Source: an uncultured Alphaproteobacteria bacterium
Lineage (GTDB): Bacteria; Pseudomonadota; Alphaproteobacteria; HIMB59
Direction: 5' to 3'
Assembly (NCBI GenBank): GCA_902521155.1
Contig: CABYQR010000010.1
Span: 1-41,350, forward strand
Length of the DNA: 41,350 nucleotides
In this document: piece by piece, positions 33,645-41,350 of the stretch
Numbering within the stretch: position 1 is the stretch's first letter
Layout of the letters: the number at the start of each line of letters is the position of its first letter
Translations under genes and position numbers: made by a program
Notes under the pieces: model-generated
What the model saw: the letters and a program-made list of their open reading frames with translations, nothing else
What the model was told of the DNA's origin: nothing
The model's database searches: none

Positions 33645-34974
33645 AAATAAAAATAATATATTTAATCTCAAATCAAAAATAATATTCGATACTAATAAAA
33701 CTATAAATAAAAAGATTGATAATATAGATAAAACTTTAATTCCTCTTCAAGATCTTAATAAAAGACAAAAAAAATTAAAATTATTTAAATCTTTTTTATT
33801 AAAACATAAGAATAACTTAATTAAATATATCCACTTAGAAGTACATAAGACATTAGAAGAATCTAAAGGTGAGTTTGACTATGCATTAGAGTTTGTTGAT
33901 TATTCATTATCTCTTATTTCTAATTATAAATTTGAAAAACGAATAGACCACTCAAAAAAGCTATTTTTTAGATCTTCAGGTTCTGTTTTTGCCATTACCC
34001 CTTATAACGATCCATTAGCTGGTATGACTAGAAAAATAGCTCCAAGTATTGCTTCTGGTTCTCCATTAATCATGAAAACATCTTCTAATTGTATAAATTT
34101 ATGTAAATATTTTAATGATAATTTACCTAAGGATTTGAAAGATACTATTCAATTCCTTTTTATCAAAAATAAAGATTTAATTGACAAAACTGTTCAAAAT
34201 AAAAAAATTAAATTGATAACATTCACTGGTTCAACAAGTGTAGGACTCAAACTAGATAACATACCAACAAATCATCTACAAAAAAAAATATTAGAACTTG
34301 GTGGAATAAATTATGCAGTTATTTTTGATAATTATAAATTAGATCAAGTAATTGATGAAATTTTAATACGTAAGATTAAGGCGGCAGGTCAGGCTTGTTC
34401 TTCGATTAATAAAGTATTTGTTAAAGCTGAACTTAAAGAAGAATTTGAAAAAAAAATAAAAATTAAAGTTAATAATTTAATTTGTGGTGATGTTAGAGGT
34501 AAAAAACAACCAGATTTTGGTCCAGTCATATCCAAATTTCACTTAAATTTTTTAACAAAAATGGAAAAAAAATCTCTAAAAACAGGAAAATTAATTATTA
34601 AATCAGATAATTTAAATGATACTAATAATCTTTATCCTCTTACTATTGTTAATGTTAAAGTAAATGACTCAGTTTTTGATAATAATGAAACTTTTGGTCC
34701 TTTGCTTGGAATATCTTATTTTAAAAATAATAATACAATTCTAAATAAATTATCGCAGTGTAATTATTCTTTAGTTACTTACATTTTTACAAAAGATAAA
34801 TCTTTACAAAAAAAGTTTCAAAATTTTAACTATGGAAGTATTGGTATTAATACTACTAAAATACAAAGTCCAAGTCGTCCTACTGGTGGTAATAACTTAT
34901 CCGGCATTGGGAGAGAAGGAGGCATCTGGGGCTTTGAAGAGTTTTTAACCACAGTAAATTATGTAGGAGGATAA
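33631..34974 (+). CDS. Aldehyde dehydrogenase family protein
   Basis: NAD(P)-dependent oxidation of an aldehyde, probably the semialdehyde produced by the neighbouring transaminases. Visible: ITPYNDPLAG (Asn126), KTSSN (Lys149), ITFTGSTSVG (~197-205), catalytic Glu222 in LELGGIN, and catalytic Cys256 in AAGQACSS. Also ETFGPLLGI near 353 (FGP motif). At 447 residues it is shorter than the usual 475-500, with a short N-terminus. Six bases separate it from the RidA-like gene. Confidence 0.92.
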   Translation: MRFIKNKNNIFNLKSKIIFDTNKTINKKIDNIDKTLIPLQDLNKRQKKLKLFKSFLLKHKNNLIKYIHLEVHKTLEESKGEFDYALEFVDYSLSLISNYKFEKRIDHSKKLFFRSSGSVFAITPYNDPLAGMTRKIAPSIASGSPLIMKTSSNCINLCKYFNDNLPKDLKDTIQFLFIKNKDLIDKTVQNKKIKLITFTGSTSVGLKLDNIPTNHLQKKILELGGINYAVIFDNYKLDQVIDEILIRKIKAAGQACSSINKVFVKAELKEEFEKKIKIKVNNLICGDVRGKKQPDFGPVISKFHLNFLTKMEKKSLKTGKLIIKSDNLNDTNNLYPLTIVNVKVNDSVFDNNETFGPLLGISYFKNNNTILNKLSQCNYSLVTYIFTKDKSLQKKFQNFNYGSIGINTTKIQSPSRPTGGNNLSGIGREGGIWGFEEFLTTVNYVGG

Positions 34975-34980
34975 ATTATT

Positions 34981-35364
34981 ATGAAAAAAAAAGTTATAAA
35001 TACACCTAAAGCACCATTATCAACTTCACCTGTGTCTCAATGTAATATTGTTAATAATACGATATATATTGGTGGTCAAATGCCTAGAGATTTAAAATCT
35101 GGAAAAATTATCAAGGGAGGGTACCATCAGGCAAAATTATCTTTGCTGCATTGTCTGACAATTCTTGAAGAGGCAGGGGGATCAATAGATACAATAGGAA
35201 TGGCTATAGTATACGTCACGGATCTTTCTATCAAAGATGATATAAATAAAGTTTTTAGTGAGTTTTTTACAAATAATGCCCCTGCTAGAAATTTAGTCGA
35301 AGTATCTGATATAGGCGAAAATGCATTAGTTGAAATAGCAATAATAGCAGGCTTAAAGGATTAA
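34981..35364 (+). CDS. RidA (YjgF/YER057c/UK114) family protein
   Basis: 127 residues of the Rid fold. GGQMPRDLKSG, QAKLSLLHCLTILEEAGGSI and the end NAPARNLVEVSDIGENALVEIAIIAG match the family, with the Arg105-like residue in APARNLVEV that binds the carboxylate of enamine/imine intermediates. RidA proteins hydrolyse reactive imines made by PLP enzymes, so its place between aminotransferases and the transporter fits. Three bases to the ATPase start. Confidence 0.92.
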   Translation: MKKKVINTPKAPLSTSPVSQCNIVNNTIYIGGQMPRDLKSGKIIKGGYHQAKLSLLHCLTILEEAGGSIDTIGMAIVYVTDLSIKDDINKVFSEFFTNNAPARNLVEVSDIGENALVEIAIIAGLKD

Positions 35365-35367
35365 ATA

Positions 35368-36096
35368 TTGCCAAACATTTTATCTATTAAAAATTTGAAT
35401 GTATTTTATGAAAAATTTCATGCCGTTAAGGATATAGATTTATCGTTAAATGAAGGTGAAATTTTTGTTATATGTGGACCCTCTGGATCTGGTAAGTCTA
35501 CTCTTATTAGAGCCATTGCTGGATTAGAAAAACCTAAATCTGGAGAAATACTCATAAATAATAAAGCTATGAATGAAAAGGAGGTTTTAAATAAAAATAT
35601 TTTCGGAATGGTTTTTCAACAATTTAATTTATTCCCACATTTATCTATACTAGAAAATATAACTTTACCTCTAATGAAAGTTAAGAAAATTAGTAAATCT
35701 GAGTCTATTGAAATAGCACATGGTGTTTTAAGTAAGGTTAAAATATTAGATCAAAAAGATAAACATCCTTCCAAACTCTCTGGTGGTCAACAACAGCGTT
35801 GTGCTATTGCTCGATCACTGGCTATGAATCCAAAAATTATGCTCTTTGATGAACCAACATCTGCATTAGATCCTGAAATGATTAATGAAGTTCTTGATGT
35901 AATGACAGATCTAGCTTCTGCAGGTATGACAATGATCATTGTAACTCATGAAATGGGCTTTGCAAAAAAAATCGCCAATAAAATAATTCTCATGGATAAC
36001 GGTGAGATTATTGAGAGCAATACTCCTAATAATTTTTTTAATAACCCAGAAACTGAAAGAACTAAATCTTTCTTAAATCAAGTCCTTCAACATTAG
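35368..36096 (+). CDS. Polar amino acid ABC ATPase (GlnQ/HisP-like)
   Basis: ATPase of 242 residues, start TTG 35368. Walker [19 protein letters not shown] (~34-51), Q-loop [16 protein letters not shown], signature [17 protein letters not shown], Walker [16 protein letters not shown] and H-loop [13 protein letters not shown] are those of the glutamine/histidine-type. Presumed partner of the permeases at 38448 and 39127 and the binding protein at 37629, although an amidase gene stands between. Immediately followed by the amidase ATG. Confidence 0.92.
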   Translation: MPNILSIKNLNVFYEKFHAVKDIDLSLNEGEIFVICGPSGSGKSTLIRAIAGLEKPKSGEILINNKAMNEKEVLNKNIFGMVFQQFNLFPHLSILENITLPLMKVKKISKSESIEIAHGVLSKVKILDQKDKHPSKLSGGQQQRCAIARSLAMNPKIMLFDEPTSALDPEMINEVLDVMTDLASAGMTMIIVTHEMGFAKKIANKIILMDNGEIIESNTPNNFFNNPETERTKSFLNQVLQH

Positions 36097-37530
36097 ATGT
36101 CTTTACATAAACTTACTGTTTCTCAATTAAGAAAAGGCCTTTTAAAGAAATCGTTCAGCCCCAAGGAAATTCTTGATGATTGTATTCAAAGAATTCAAAA
36201 ATTAGACACAATATTAAATGCCTTTCCAATAAAGTGTTTTGAAAAGGCATATGATCAGGTTAAAAAACTAGAACAAATAAAAGATATTGATTTTGAAAAA
36301 TATCCATTATTTGGAATACCTGTAGGTGTTAAAGATTTAAATGATATCAAAGGTGTCAGGACTACGCAGGGATCTCATCTCTTCGAAAATTATATTCCAA
36401 GAGAAGATGATAACATTGTTTCGAGCATGAGAAAAAATGGTGCCTTATTTCCTGGTAAAACAAATGTTCCTGAACATGGATTTGGTGCCACAACTACCAA
36501 TGATTTGTTTGGCACTACCAATAATCCTTATTCTCTTGGCAAAAGCTGTGGAGCATCAAGTGGAGGTACTGCTGTCTCCATCGCATCACAAATGGTCCCA
36601 CTTGCTATGGGATCTGATTTTGCTGGTAGTTTAAGAACCCCAGCTTCATTTTGTAATATAGCAGGTATGAGACCATCTGTAGGTTTTGTACCAACTTCAA
36701 GAAGAGGTATGGGTTGGTCTCCTTTTGATGTCGAGGGACCTATGGCGAGAAACATTACTGATTTAAAAATACTCCTTAGTGGTATGGTTAAAAATTGTAA
36801 TTTAGATCCCATACCTACTTCATTTATAGATAAATCAAAATTAAATATGCAACCAAAAAAAATTGATTTAAAAAAATTAAAAATCGCCGTCTCCCACGAT
36901 TTAGGTTTTGCACCTATGAGTAAAATATGTAGAGATGATTTTGATAGTAAGATTAATTTATTGTCATCGTTATTTGAAAGTATTGAATTTGCTCATCCAG
37001 AAATGAACGAAGCAGATAAAACATTTTATTTATTAAGAGGAATAGGGTTTGTAAATGATTTTAGTGAGATTAATGAAAAAAATCCTGGTTCTTTGGGTCA
37101 TGTAATAGTTGATGAGTTAAAAAGAGCATCAGAAATTTCAATTAAAGATATTGGATGGGCAATGTCAGAACATACTAAAATATTTCGAAATGCAGAAAAG
37201 TTTTTTGAAAATTATGACGTTCTAATTACTCCTGCAGCATCAGTACCGCCTTTTAATCATGAAGAAGAATATCCAAAAAATATAGACTCAAAAATAATGG
37301 AAAATTATTTAAAATGGGAAGCTATATCATATGGTGTTACTCTCTTTGGTGGGCCCTCAATTGTTATTCCTTGTGGAAGTACAGAAAATGGATTACCCTT
37401 TGGTATTCAAATAATATCTAAGAAAAATTCTGATATTGATTTATTAGATATAGCCTTTTCTTTAGAAAACTCTTTCAAAGATATACCTTCTTTAAATTTT
37501 GATGATAATAATTATGATTTTGAAAGTTAA
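36097..37530 (+). CDS. Amidase signature family enzyme
   Basis: Amidase of 477 residues with a complete Ser-cisSer-Lys triad: Lys79 (IPVGVKDLND), cis-Ser ~154 (GKSCGASSGGTAV) and nucleophile Ser178 (MGSDFAGSLRTPA). It hydrolyses a C-N amide bond; the family includes GatA, malonamidase and allophanate hydrolase, and this one is not GatA (no GatB/GatC nearby and less typical sequence). No signal peptide, so it works in the cytoplasm, after import. First base follows the ATPase stop. Likely releases ammonia or splits an N-acyl group from the imported substrate. Confidence 0.92.
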   Translation: MSLHKLTVSQLRKGLLKKSFSPKEILDDCIQRIQKLDTILNAFPIKCFEKAYDQVKKLEQIKDIDFEKYPLFGIPVGVKDLNDIKGVRTTQGSHLFENYIPREDDNIVSSMRKNGALFPGKTNVPEHGFGATTTNDLFGTTNNPYSLGKSCGASSGGTAVSIASQMVPLAMGSDFAGSLRTPASFCNIAGMRPSVGFVPTSRRGMGWSPFDVEGPMARNITDLKILLSGMVKNCNLDPIPTSFIDKSKLNMQPKKIDLKKLKIAVSHDLGFAPMSKICRDDFDSKINLLSSLFESIEFAHPEMNEADKTFYLLRGIGFVNDFSEINEKNPGSLGHVIVDELKRASEISIKDIGWAMSEHTKIFRNAEKFFENYDVLITPAASVPPFNHEEEYPKNIDSKIMENYLKWEAISYGVTLFGGPSIVIPCGSTENGLPFGIQIISKKNSDIDLLDIAFSLENSFKDIPSLNFDDNNYDFES

Positions 37531-37549
37531 TAATTAACATTTATAAAAA

Positions 37550-37562
37550 GTTCATTTTGAAC
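37550..37562. promoter_or_regulatory. Palindromic operator GTTCA-N3-TGAAC (site 2)
   Basis: GTTCATTTTGAAC, perfect 5+3+5 inverted repeat, 66 bases before ATG 37629. It matches site 1 (26080-26092) in both arms and differs only in the three central bases; the following CAATTTAAAAATTT is also close to the site 1 flank. Confidence 0.6.
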
Positions 37563-37590
37563 AATTTAAAAATTTGGTAAAATTTATATT

Positions 37591-37623
37591 TATAATAAAA
37601 TTTTATAAAACAAACAAAGGAGG
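37591..37623 (+). promoter_or_regulatory. TATAAT box and strong ribosome site before amino acid binding protein
   Basis: TATAAT at 37591-37596 and AAGGAGG at 37617-37623, five bases before ATG 37629. Layout and ribosome site are the same as for the gene at 26157. Confidence 0.6.
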
Positions 37624-37628
37624 AAATA

Positions 37629-38435
37629 ATGAAATTTTTATCTTTAATTATTTCAATACTTTTTAGTGGATCAGTTTTTGCTGGTGCATTAGACGATGTT
37701 AAATCTGCTGGTAAATTTGTATTTGGATTAGAGGTTGGATATAAGCCTTTTGAATATATGGATGATAGCGGAACTTTAGTTGGGTATGATATTGATGTAT
37801 CCAAAGAAATAGCTAAAAGAATGGGTGTTGAGGCAGTTCCTCAAGATACCAATTGGTCTACAGTTATTCAAACAATGTATGATGGAGGATTTGATCTAAT
37901 TCTCGGCGGTATGACTGCTACAGAAAAAAGATATCAAAGAGTAAACTTCTCAATTCCATATATGAATGCTGCTTCAGGAATAATTGTTCTTAAAGACTCA
38001 GGTATTTCTGACAGATCAGACTTAGATGGTAAAAAAGTAAGTGCTGGTGCAGGTACACCTCAGCTAGATCAATTAAATATATCTGCAGATGAGTTAAGTA
38101 TTTCTTATGATGGAGATATAAAATCATATGACAGTGATGCAGTAGCTTATGAAGCAATGAAATCAAAAAGAATTGATGCCTATGCTTCAACTCTTGTAAG
38201 TTTGTTAGAGTTTGCAAAAACTGATGATAATTTTACTGTTATTGCTTTTGCTTCAGATCAGTGGGCTCAGGAATGGACTTCAATGGCATTTACTAAAGAA
38301 GATGACGATTTAAGAGGTGCTTTTGACGATGCTATTAGGTCTATGAAGTCTGACGGCGCACTTGCTAAGTTGCAAGAAAAATGGTTTGGTAAATCATTCG
38401 TTGATACTCTACCAGACGCATCACCAACTTGGTAA
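37629..38435 (+). CDS. Polar amino acid ABC solute-binding protein
   Basis: Periplasmic binding protein (SBP family 3), 268 residues. Sec signal peptide MKFLSLIISILFSGSVFAGA with cleavage after Ala18. Domain order: GKFVFGLEVGYKPFEYMDDSG, VGYDIDVSKEIAKRMGVEAV, DLILGGMTATEKRYQRVNFSIPYM and the C-terminal LQEKWFGKSF, a normal ligand-site pattern. The Arg that binds the ligand carboxylate is in EKRYQRV. Led by the palindrome and TATAAT element above. Codons are more GC-rich than neighbours, as for a highly expressed protein. No terminator visible before the permease gene. Confidence 0.94.
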   Translation: MKFLSLIISILFSGSVFAGALDDVKSAGKFVFGLEVGYKPFEYMDDSGTLVGYDIDVSKEIAKRMGVEAVPQDTNWSTVIQTMYDGGFDLILGGMTATEKRYQRVNFSIPYMNAASGIIVLKDSGISDRSDLDGKKVSAGAGTPQLDQLNISADELSISYDGDIKSYDSDAVAYEAMKSKRIDAYASTLVSLLEFAKTDDNFTVIAFASDQWAQEWTSMAFTKEDDDLRGAFDDAIRSMKSDGALAKLQEKWFGKSFVDTLPDASPTW

Positions 38436-38447
38436 TATCCTAAAACT

Positions 38448-39125
38448 TTGGACTTAATTTATATGGTAGAAGTCTTTCCAAGACTTCTACCTCCCTTATG
38501 GGTAACAATTAAAGTCAGTTTCATATCTTTATTTCTAGCTTTTTTTATCGGCCTTTTTTTTGGTTCTATAAATTCAGTTTTTTCTAAGCTAAATCCTATA
38601 AATTTAGTGAGTAGATTTTATGTTTGGATCGTATTGTGCACGCCAATAATAATTCAAATTTATGCCGCTTACCTTTTATTGCCAAAAATAGGTATTAAAC
38701 TTGATGTTTTTTGGGTAGGTGTGATAGCACTAACTTTTAACTCAGCTGGATATCAAATTGAAATATCTAGAGCTTCGATTACCTCGATAGATAAAGGCCA
38801 ATATGAAGCTTCCAAAACTCTTGGAATGGGTCTTTTTACTACCATGATTTATATAATTATCCCTCAAGCAATCAAAAGAATGCTTCCAGCTACTGCAAAT
38901 GAAGCTTCTCATCTTATTAAAGCATCTGCTGTTTTATCAGTTATAGCATTATTAGAACTCCACAAAGCTGCTATAAACTTACAGGGTAATAGTTTTAAAT
39001 TTATTGAATTATTGGCTCTACAAGCATTTCTTTATTTACCTATTGTTTTGGGAACAAGCTACATTGCAAATTTTCTTCAAAAAAAGAATGATGATAAATC
39101 ATCTAGAATAGATTTGGTTAAATAA
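38448..39125 (+). CDS. Polar amino acid ABC permease (HisM/GlnP-like), first
   Basis: Permease with five predicted helices, 225 residues from a TTG start at 38448. LPPLWVTIKVSFISLFLAF is helix 1, and the EAA loop is YEASKTLGMGLFTTMIYIIIPQ. The motif TSIDKGQYEASKTLGM is typical of the HisMQ type. It is separated from the binding protein by twelve bases. Pairs with the permease at 39127. Confidence 0.93.
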   Translation: MDLIYMVEVFPRLLPPLWVTIKVSFISLFLAFFIGLFFGSINSVFSKLNPINLVSRFYVWIVLCTPIIIQIYAAYLLLPKIGIKLDVFWVGVIALTFNSAGYQIEISRASITSIDKGQYEASKTLGMGLFTTMIYIIIPQAIKRMLPATANEASHLIKASAVLSVIALLELHKAAINLQGNSFKFIELLALQAFLYLPIVLGTSYIANFLQKKNDDKSSRIDLVK

Positions 39126-39126
39126 A

Positions 39127-39774
39127 ATGTTAGATATTGATTTTATGATTGAAATACTACCTAGAGTTTTAAGAGCTTCATTAGTAACTCTAGAGATTTC
39201 TTTTTTGTCTTTGTCTTTTAGTATCTTACTTGGTTTGGCTTTTTCAATGGTAGCACTGACTTCAGGAAAATTTGTTAATATCTTAATTCGTTGTTTTGTT
39301 GAATTTACTCGAGGTGTTCCACAATTAGTTCAAATATCAATTATTTATTTTGCTCTTCCATACATAGGGATATTTTTTGATGAATTCTGGACAGGTGTTG
39401 TTGCTCTTAGTTTTATTGGTGCGGGCTATACAATAGAGATATTTAGAAATGCTGTATTGAATATAAACAAAGGACAACAAGAAGCAGGAAAAATTTTAGG
39501 ATTTTCTAATTATCAAAATTTAATTTATATTCTTTATCCACAAATCATAAAAAGATCTCTTCCTCCAATTACTAATGAACTCATTAATGTTGTTAAGGCA
39601 TCTGCTCTTTTATCTGTAATTTCAGTAAACGAACTCACTAAGATTATGAACGATGTTATTTTTGAATATTTTGTAGTAATTGAAGTATTATTAGAAGCAA
39701 CTATAATGTATTTATTAATCATAAGTGTTCTTGTTTATATCTCGAGATATTTTGAAAAAAAACTAGTCATATGA
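39127..39774 (+). CDS. Polar amino acid ABC permease (HisM/GlnP-like), second
   Basis: 215-residue homologue of the previous gene (39% or so visually similar in the EAA region, by eye only). FTRGVPQLVQISIIYFALP and INKGQQEAGKILGFSNYQNL are family hallmarks; the EAA loop is EAGKILGFSNYQNLIYILYPQIIKR (in part). One base after the first permease stop, overlapping the racemase-like gene by four bases. Membrane heterodimer with the first copy presumed. Confidence 0.93.
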   Translation: MLDIDFMIEILPRVLRASLVTLEISFLSLSFSILLGLAFSMVALTSGKFVNILIRCFVEFTRGVPQLVQISIIYFALPYIGIFFDEFWTGVVALSFIGAGYTIEIFRNAVLNINKGQQEAGKILGFSNYQNLIYILYPQIIKRSLPPITNELINVVKASALLSVISVNELTKIMNDVIFEYFVVIEVLLEATIMYLLIISVLVYISRYFEKKLVI

Positions 39775-40418
39775 AAAAAAAATATATTGGCATGGCTTGG
39801 CCATCTGATGGTTTAAATGACTCAGAATATTGGAAAAATCTACCCAAAAATTTTGAGTTATTAATTTCTCGATATAAGGTCTCTGGTTCCTTAAAACCAA
39901 ATATTCTCAAAAAAGAAGCTAATTTAAGAAGGATATCTCGTTCTTTAGAAACTTTAAATTTAAAAAAAATAAATATTTTAATCTTATGTGATTTTGCATC
40001 ATCAGTTTTGAACAAAGACTATATTGAAAAAAGTCAATTGTATTTTAAAAAAAAATTCAACTTACCATGTATTAATATCGTTTCTTCGACTTTGAATTTT
40101 ATTGAAAATAGAAAAAAAAATATCTCTATAATCTCTCCATATAATAAAATTATAACAAAAAAATTTCTTTCCTTCATAAAAGATAAAAGTCGTATAACTT
40201 CAATTTCAAACCTGTCATTTAATTCTGAAGAAGAAATAGATGATACAAATAGTATTCTAAAAAAATTAAAATTAAATACTTATAAGAACGATTTGCTGTT
40301 TATAGGAGGTGGTATTACAATAAGTTCTTTCTCAAAATTATATAAAAATAAATATGGATATAATGTATATTCATCTCCAATAATTTTGATAGATGATGTA
40401 GTTACCCTTTTAAGATGA
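39771..40418 (+). CDS. Asp/Glu racemase-superfamily protein, maleate isomerase/AMDase-like
   Basis: 215 residues with the IGMAWPSDG opening seen in maleate isomerase and arylmalonate decarboxylase-like proteins, the central VSGSLKPN region, and the second half beginning NISIISPYNKIITKK. The usual catalytic cysteine in an ACTSGS loop is not clearly present: here ILCDFASSVL has Cys73 three positions early. The second Cys of the family (in GTG or SGC loops) is GGGITISS. It overlaps both neighbours by 4 bases, so it is part of the operon. It could be a racemase, an isomerase, a decarboxylase, or inactive. Confidence 0.75.
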   Translation: MKKKYIGMAWPSDGLNDSEYWKNLPKNFELLISRYKVSGSLKPNILKKEANLRRISRSLETLNLKKINILILCDFASSVLNKDYIEKSQLYFKKKFNLPCINIVSSTLNFIENRKKNISIISPYNKIITKKFLSFIKDKSRITSISNLSFNSEEEIDDTNSILKKLKLNTYKNDLLFIGGGITISSFSKLYKNKYGYNVYSSPIILIDDVVTLLR

Positions 40419-41350
40419 ATTCTAAGTATAATAAAATTTCGTTACTAGGTAAGTATTTCCGATTATCAAAACAACCTCCAATTTTTGATCGAGGAGATAA
40501 AGAATTTTTATTTGATCAAAATAATAAAACTTTCATTGATTTAGCTTGTGGCTCTGGCACCACAATCTTAGGCCACAATAATCAATTTATTAATAAAAGT
40601 ATTAAAAAAAAAATAGATTACGGTATTCTACATACTGGTCCACATTTCATTTCTTCAATTCATCAAAAGTATTTCAATATACTATCTTCTTTTTTTAAAA
40701 ATAAATTTAATGTTTTTAATATGGCCACTAATGGGTCTGAGGCTACTGAAACAGCATTAAAATTAGCTTTTCATCATACAGGAAAGAAAAAAATAATATA
40801 TTTCTCAGGCTCTTATCACGGCAGGACTGGCTATTCTCTTCTTAGTTCTGATATGAAAGGGATTAACAAAGAAATATTTAAAAATAAAAATTTTATTTTA
40901 TGTGAATATAATAATCTTGATAACTTTAAAAAAATATTTGACATAAACAAAAAAGATCTTGCTGCAGTTATAATTGAGCCTATTCAAGCAACTTCAGGTT
41001 TTAATTTCTCAAATAAAAAATTTCTTCAATCTATCCAAAAATTGATTATTAAAAATAACTCACTTTTGATTTTTGATGAGGTATGGACCGGTTTTGGTAA
41101 AACTGGTCATAACTTTGCTTACGAATACTTTAAAGTAGTTCCTGATATACTCATTCTAGGTAAATCTATTGGAGGAGGTATGCCTTTAGGTCTTATTGCA
41201 TTTAAAAATAATATAAATCATCAGTTTCCTGGCTCGCAATCCTCTACCTTTCAGGGAAACATAATTTCAATTAATACTTCATATTTTTTTATAAAGTACT
41301 TAAAAAAAATAAATTATTTAAAAAAAATTAAAAATATAGAAAATTTTTTT
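40415..41350 (+). CDS. Class III aminotransferase (second copy), 3' end outside window
   Basis: Starts ATG 40415, overlapping the TGA of the previous gene (ATGA), and runs in frame to the edge (312 codons shown). FDRGDKEFLFDQNNKTFIDL, ATNGSEATETALKLAF, FSGSYHGRTGYSLLS, VIIEPIQATSG, LLIFDEVWTGFGKTG (in part) and LGKSIGGGMPLGLIA with the PLP lysine are all visible, as is STFQGNIISIN. It is a paralogue of the gene at 31300 and shares its unusual opening. The true C-terminus lies outside the window. Confidence 0.93.
   Translation, partial: MNSKYNKISLLGKYFRLSKQPPIFDRGDKEFLFDQNNKTFIDLACGSGTTILGHNNQFINKSIKKKIDYGILHTGPHFISSIHQKYFNILSSFFKNKFNVFNMATNGSEATETALKLAFHHTGKKKIIYFSGSYHGRTGYSLLSSDMKGINKEIFKNKNFILCEYNNLDNFKKIFDINKKDLAAVIIEPIQATSGFNFSNKKFLQSIQKLIIKNNSLLIFDEVWTGFGKTGHNFAYEYFKVVPDILILGKSIGGGMPLGLIAFKNNINHQFPGSQSSTFQGNIISINTSYFFIKYLKKINYLKKIKNIENFF

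Noticed and set aside
31300-41350. Ectoine degradation (doe/eut) operon
   Set aside because: Class III aminotransferase and a racemase-like protein are shared features, but hydrolase DoeA, deacetylase DoeB, EutB and EutC are absent.
1-41350. CRISPR arrays, insertion sequences, prophage genes
   Set aside because: No regularly spaced repeats, transposase or phage proteins were seen.

Overview
The window is very AT-rich and densely coded, with short intergenic gaps, many 1-30 base gene overlaps and very little repeat. The gene content points to a streamlined, probably marine alphaproteobacterium. The clues are the rne/mrcA/prfB neighbourhood, an RNase E with an acidic insert in its S1 region, a GTTC-N7-GTTC type LexA box at umuD, an alphaproteobacterial-style GTP cyclohydrolase II with a long N-terminal extension, and a PotD/PotF-rich ABC transporter repertoire. 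I cannot name the species.

Layout. Positions 1-5922 are housekeeping: rne (cut by the window edge) diverges from mrcA-prfB, prfB has an intact programmed +1 frameshift, and a short AsmA/DUF3971-like secreted protein, a MOSC protein and a small membrane protein follow. Positions 5978-10086 hold a LexA-controlled umuDC pair, a trpB2-type tryptophan synthase beta chain, an EamA permease and tRNA-Asn. Positions 10149-17447 hold a nitroreductase, a four-gene operon (GFA protein, alpha/beta hydrolase, acyl-CoA ligase, DnaQ-like exonuclease), an MFS carrier, an AhpD-like protein, a PotD-like protein without a signal peptide and two small proteins.

Positions 17453-23944 are the most intriguing biosynthetic locus: GTP cyclohydrolase II, a stand-alone RibD-type reductase, a histidine phosphatase, a PTPS/QueD-like protein that lacks the canonical catalytic residues, a zinc-less MDR dehydrogenase, a GT4 glycosyltransferase, a SAM methyltransferase and a creatininase-family amidohydrolase. 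Together they look like a pathway from GTP to a modified, possibly glycosylated and methylated, pyrimidine or pterin. This is not plain riboflavin synthesis. Next to it lie an unannotated 24-residue peptide with eight cysteines and a tRNA-Cys gene.

Positions 24399-41350 are a long uptake-and-catabolism cluster. It holds a small winged-helix regulator, two two-domain cyclase-family hydrolases (each with one intact and one decayed half), a Tat-exported PotD-like binding protein, PotB/PotC/PotA-like components, a class III and a class I/II aminotransferase, an aldehyde dehydrogenase, a RidA protein, an amidase, a complete polar amino acid ABC transporter, an Asp/Glu racemase-like protein and a second class III aminotransferase running off the end. 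The two binding-protein genes share an almost identical leader: a GTTCA-N3-TGAAC palindrome, a TATAAT box, and an AAGGAGG ribosome site at matching spacing. This suggests that one regulator controls both transporters for a single nitrogenous substrate or related substrates.
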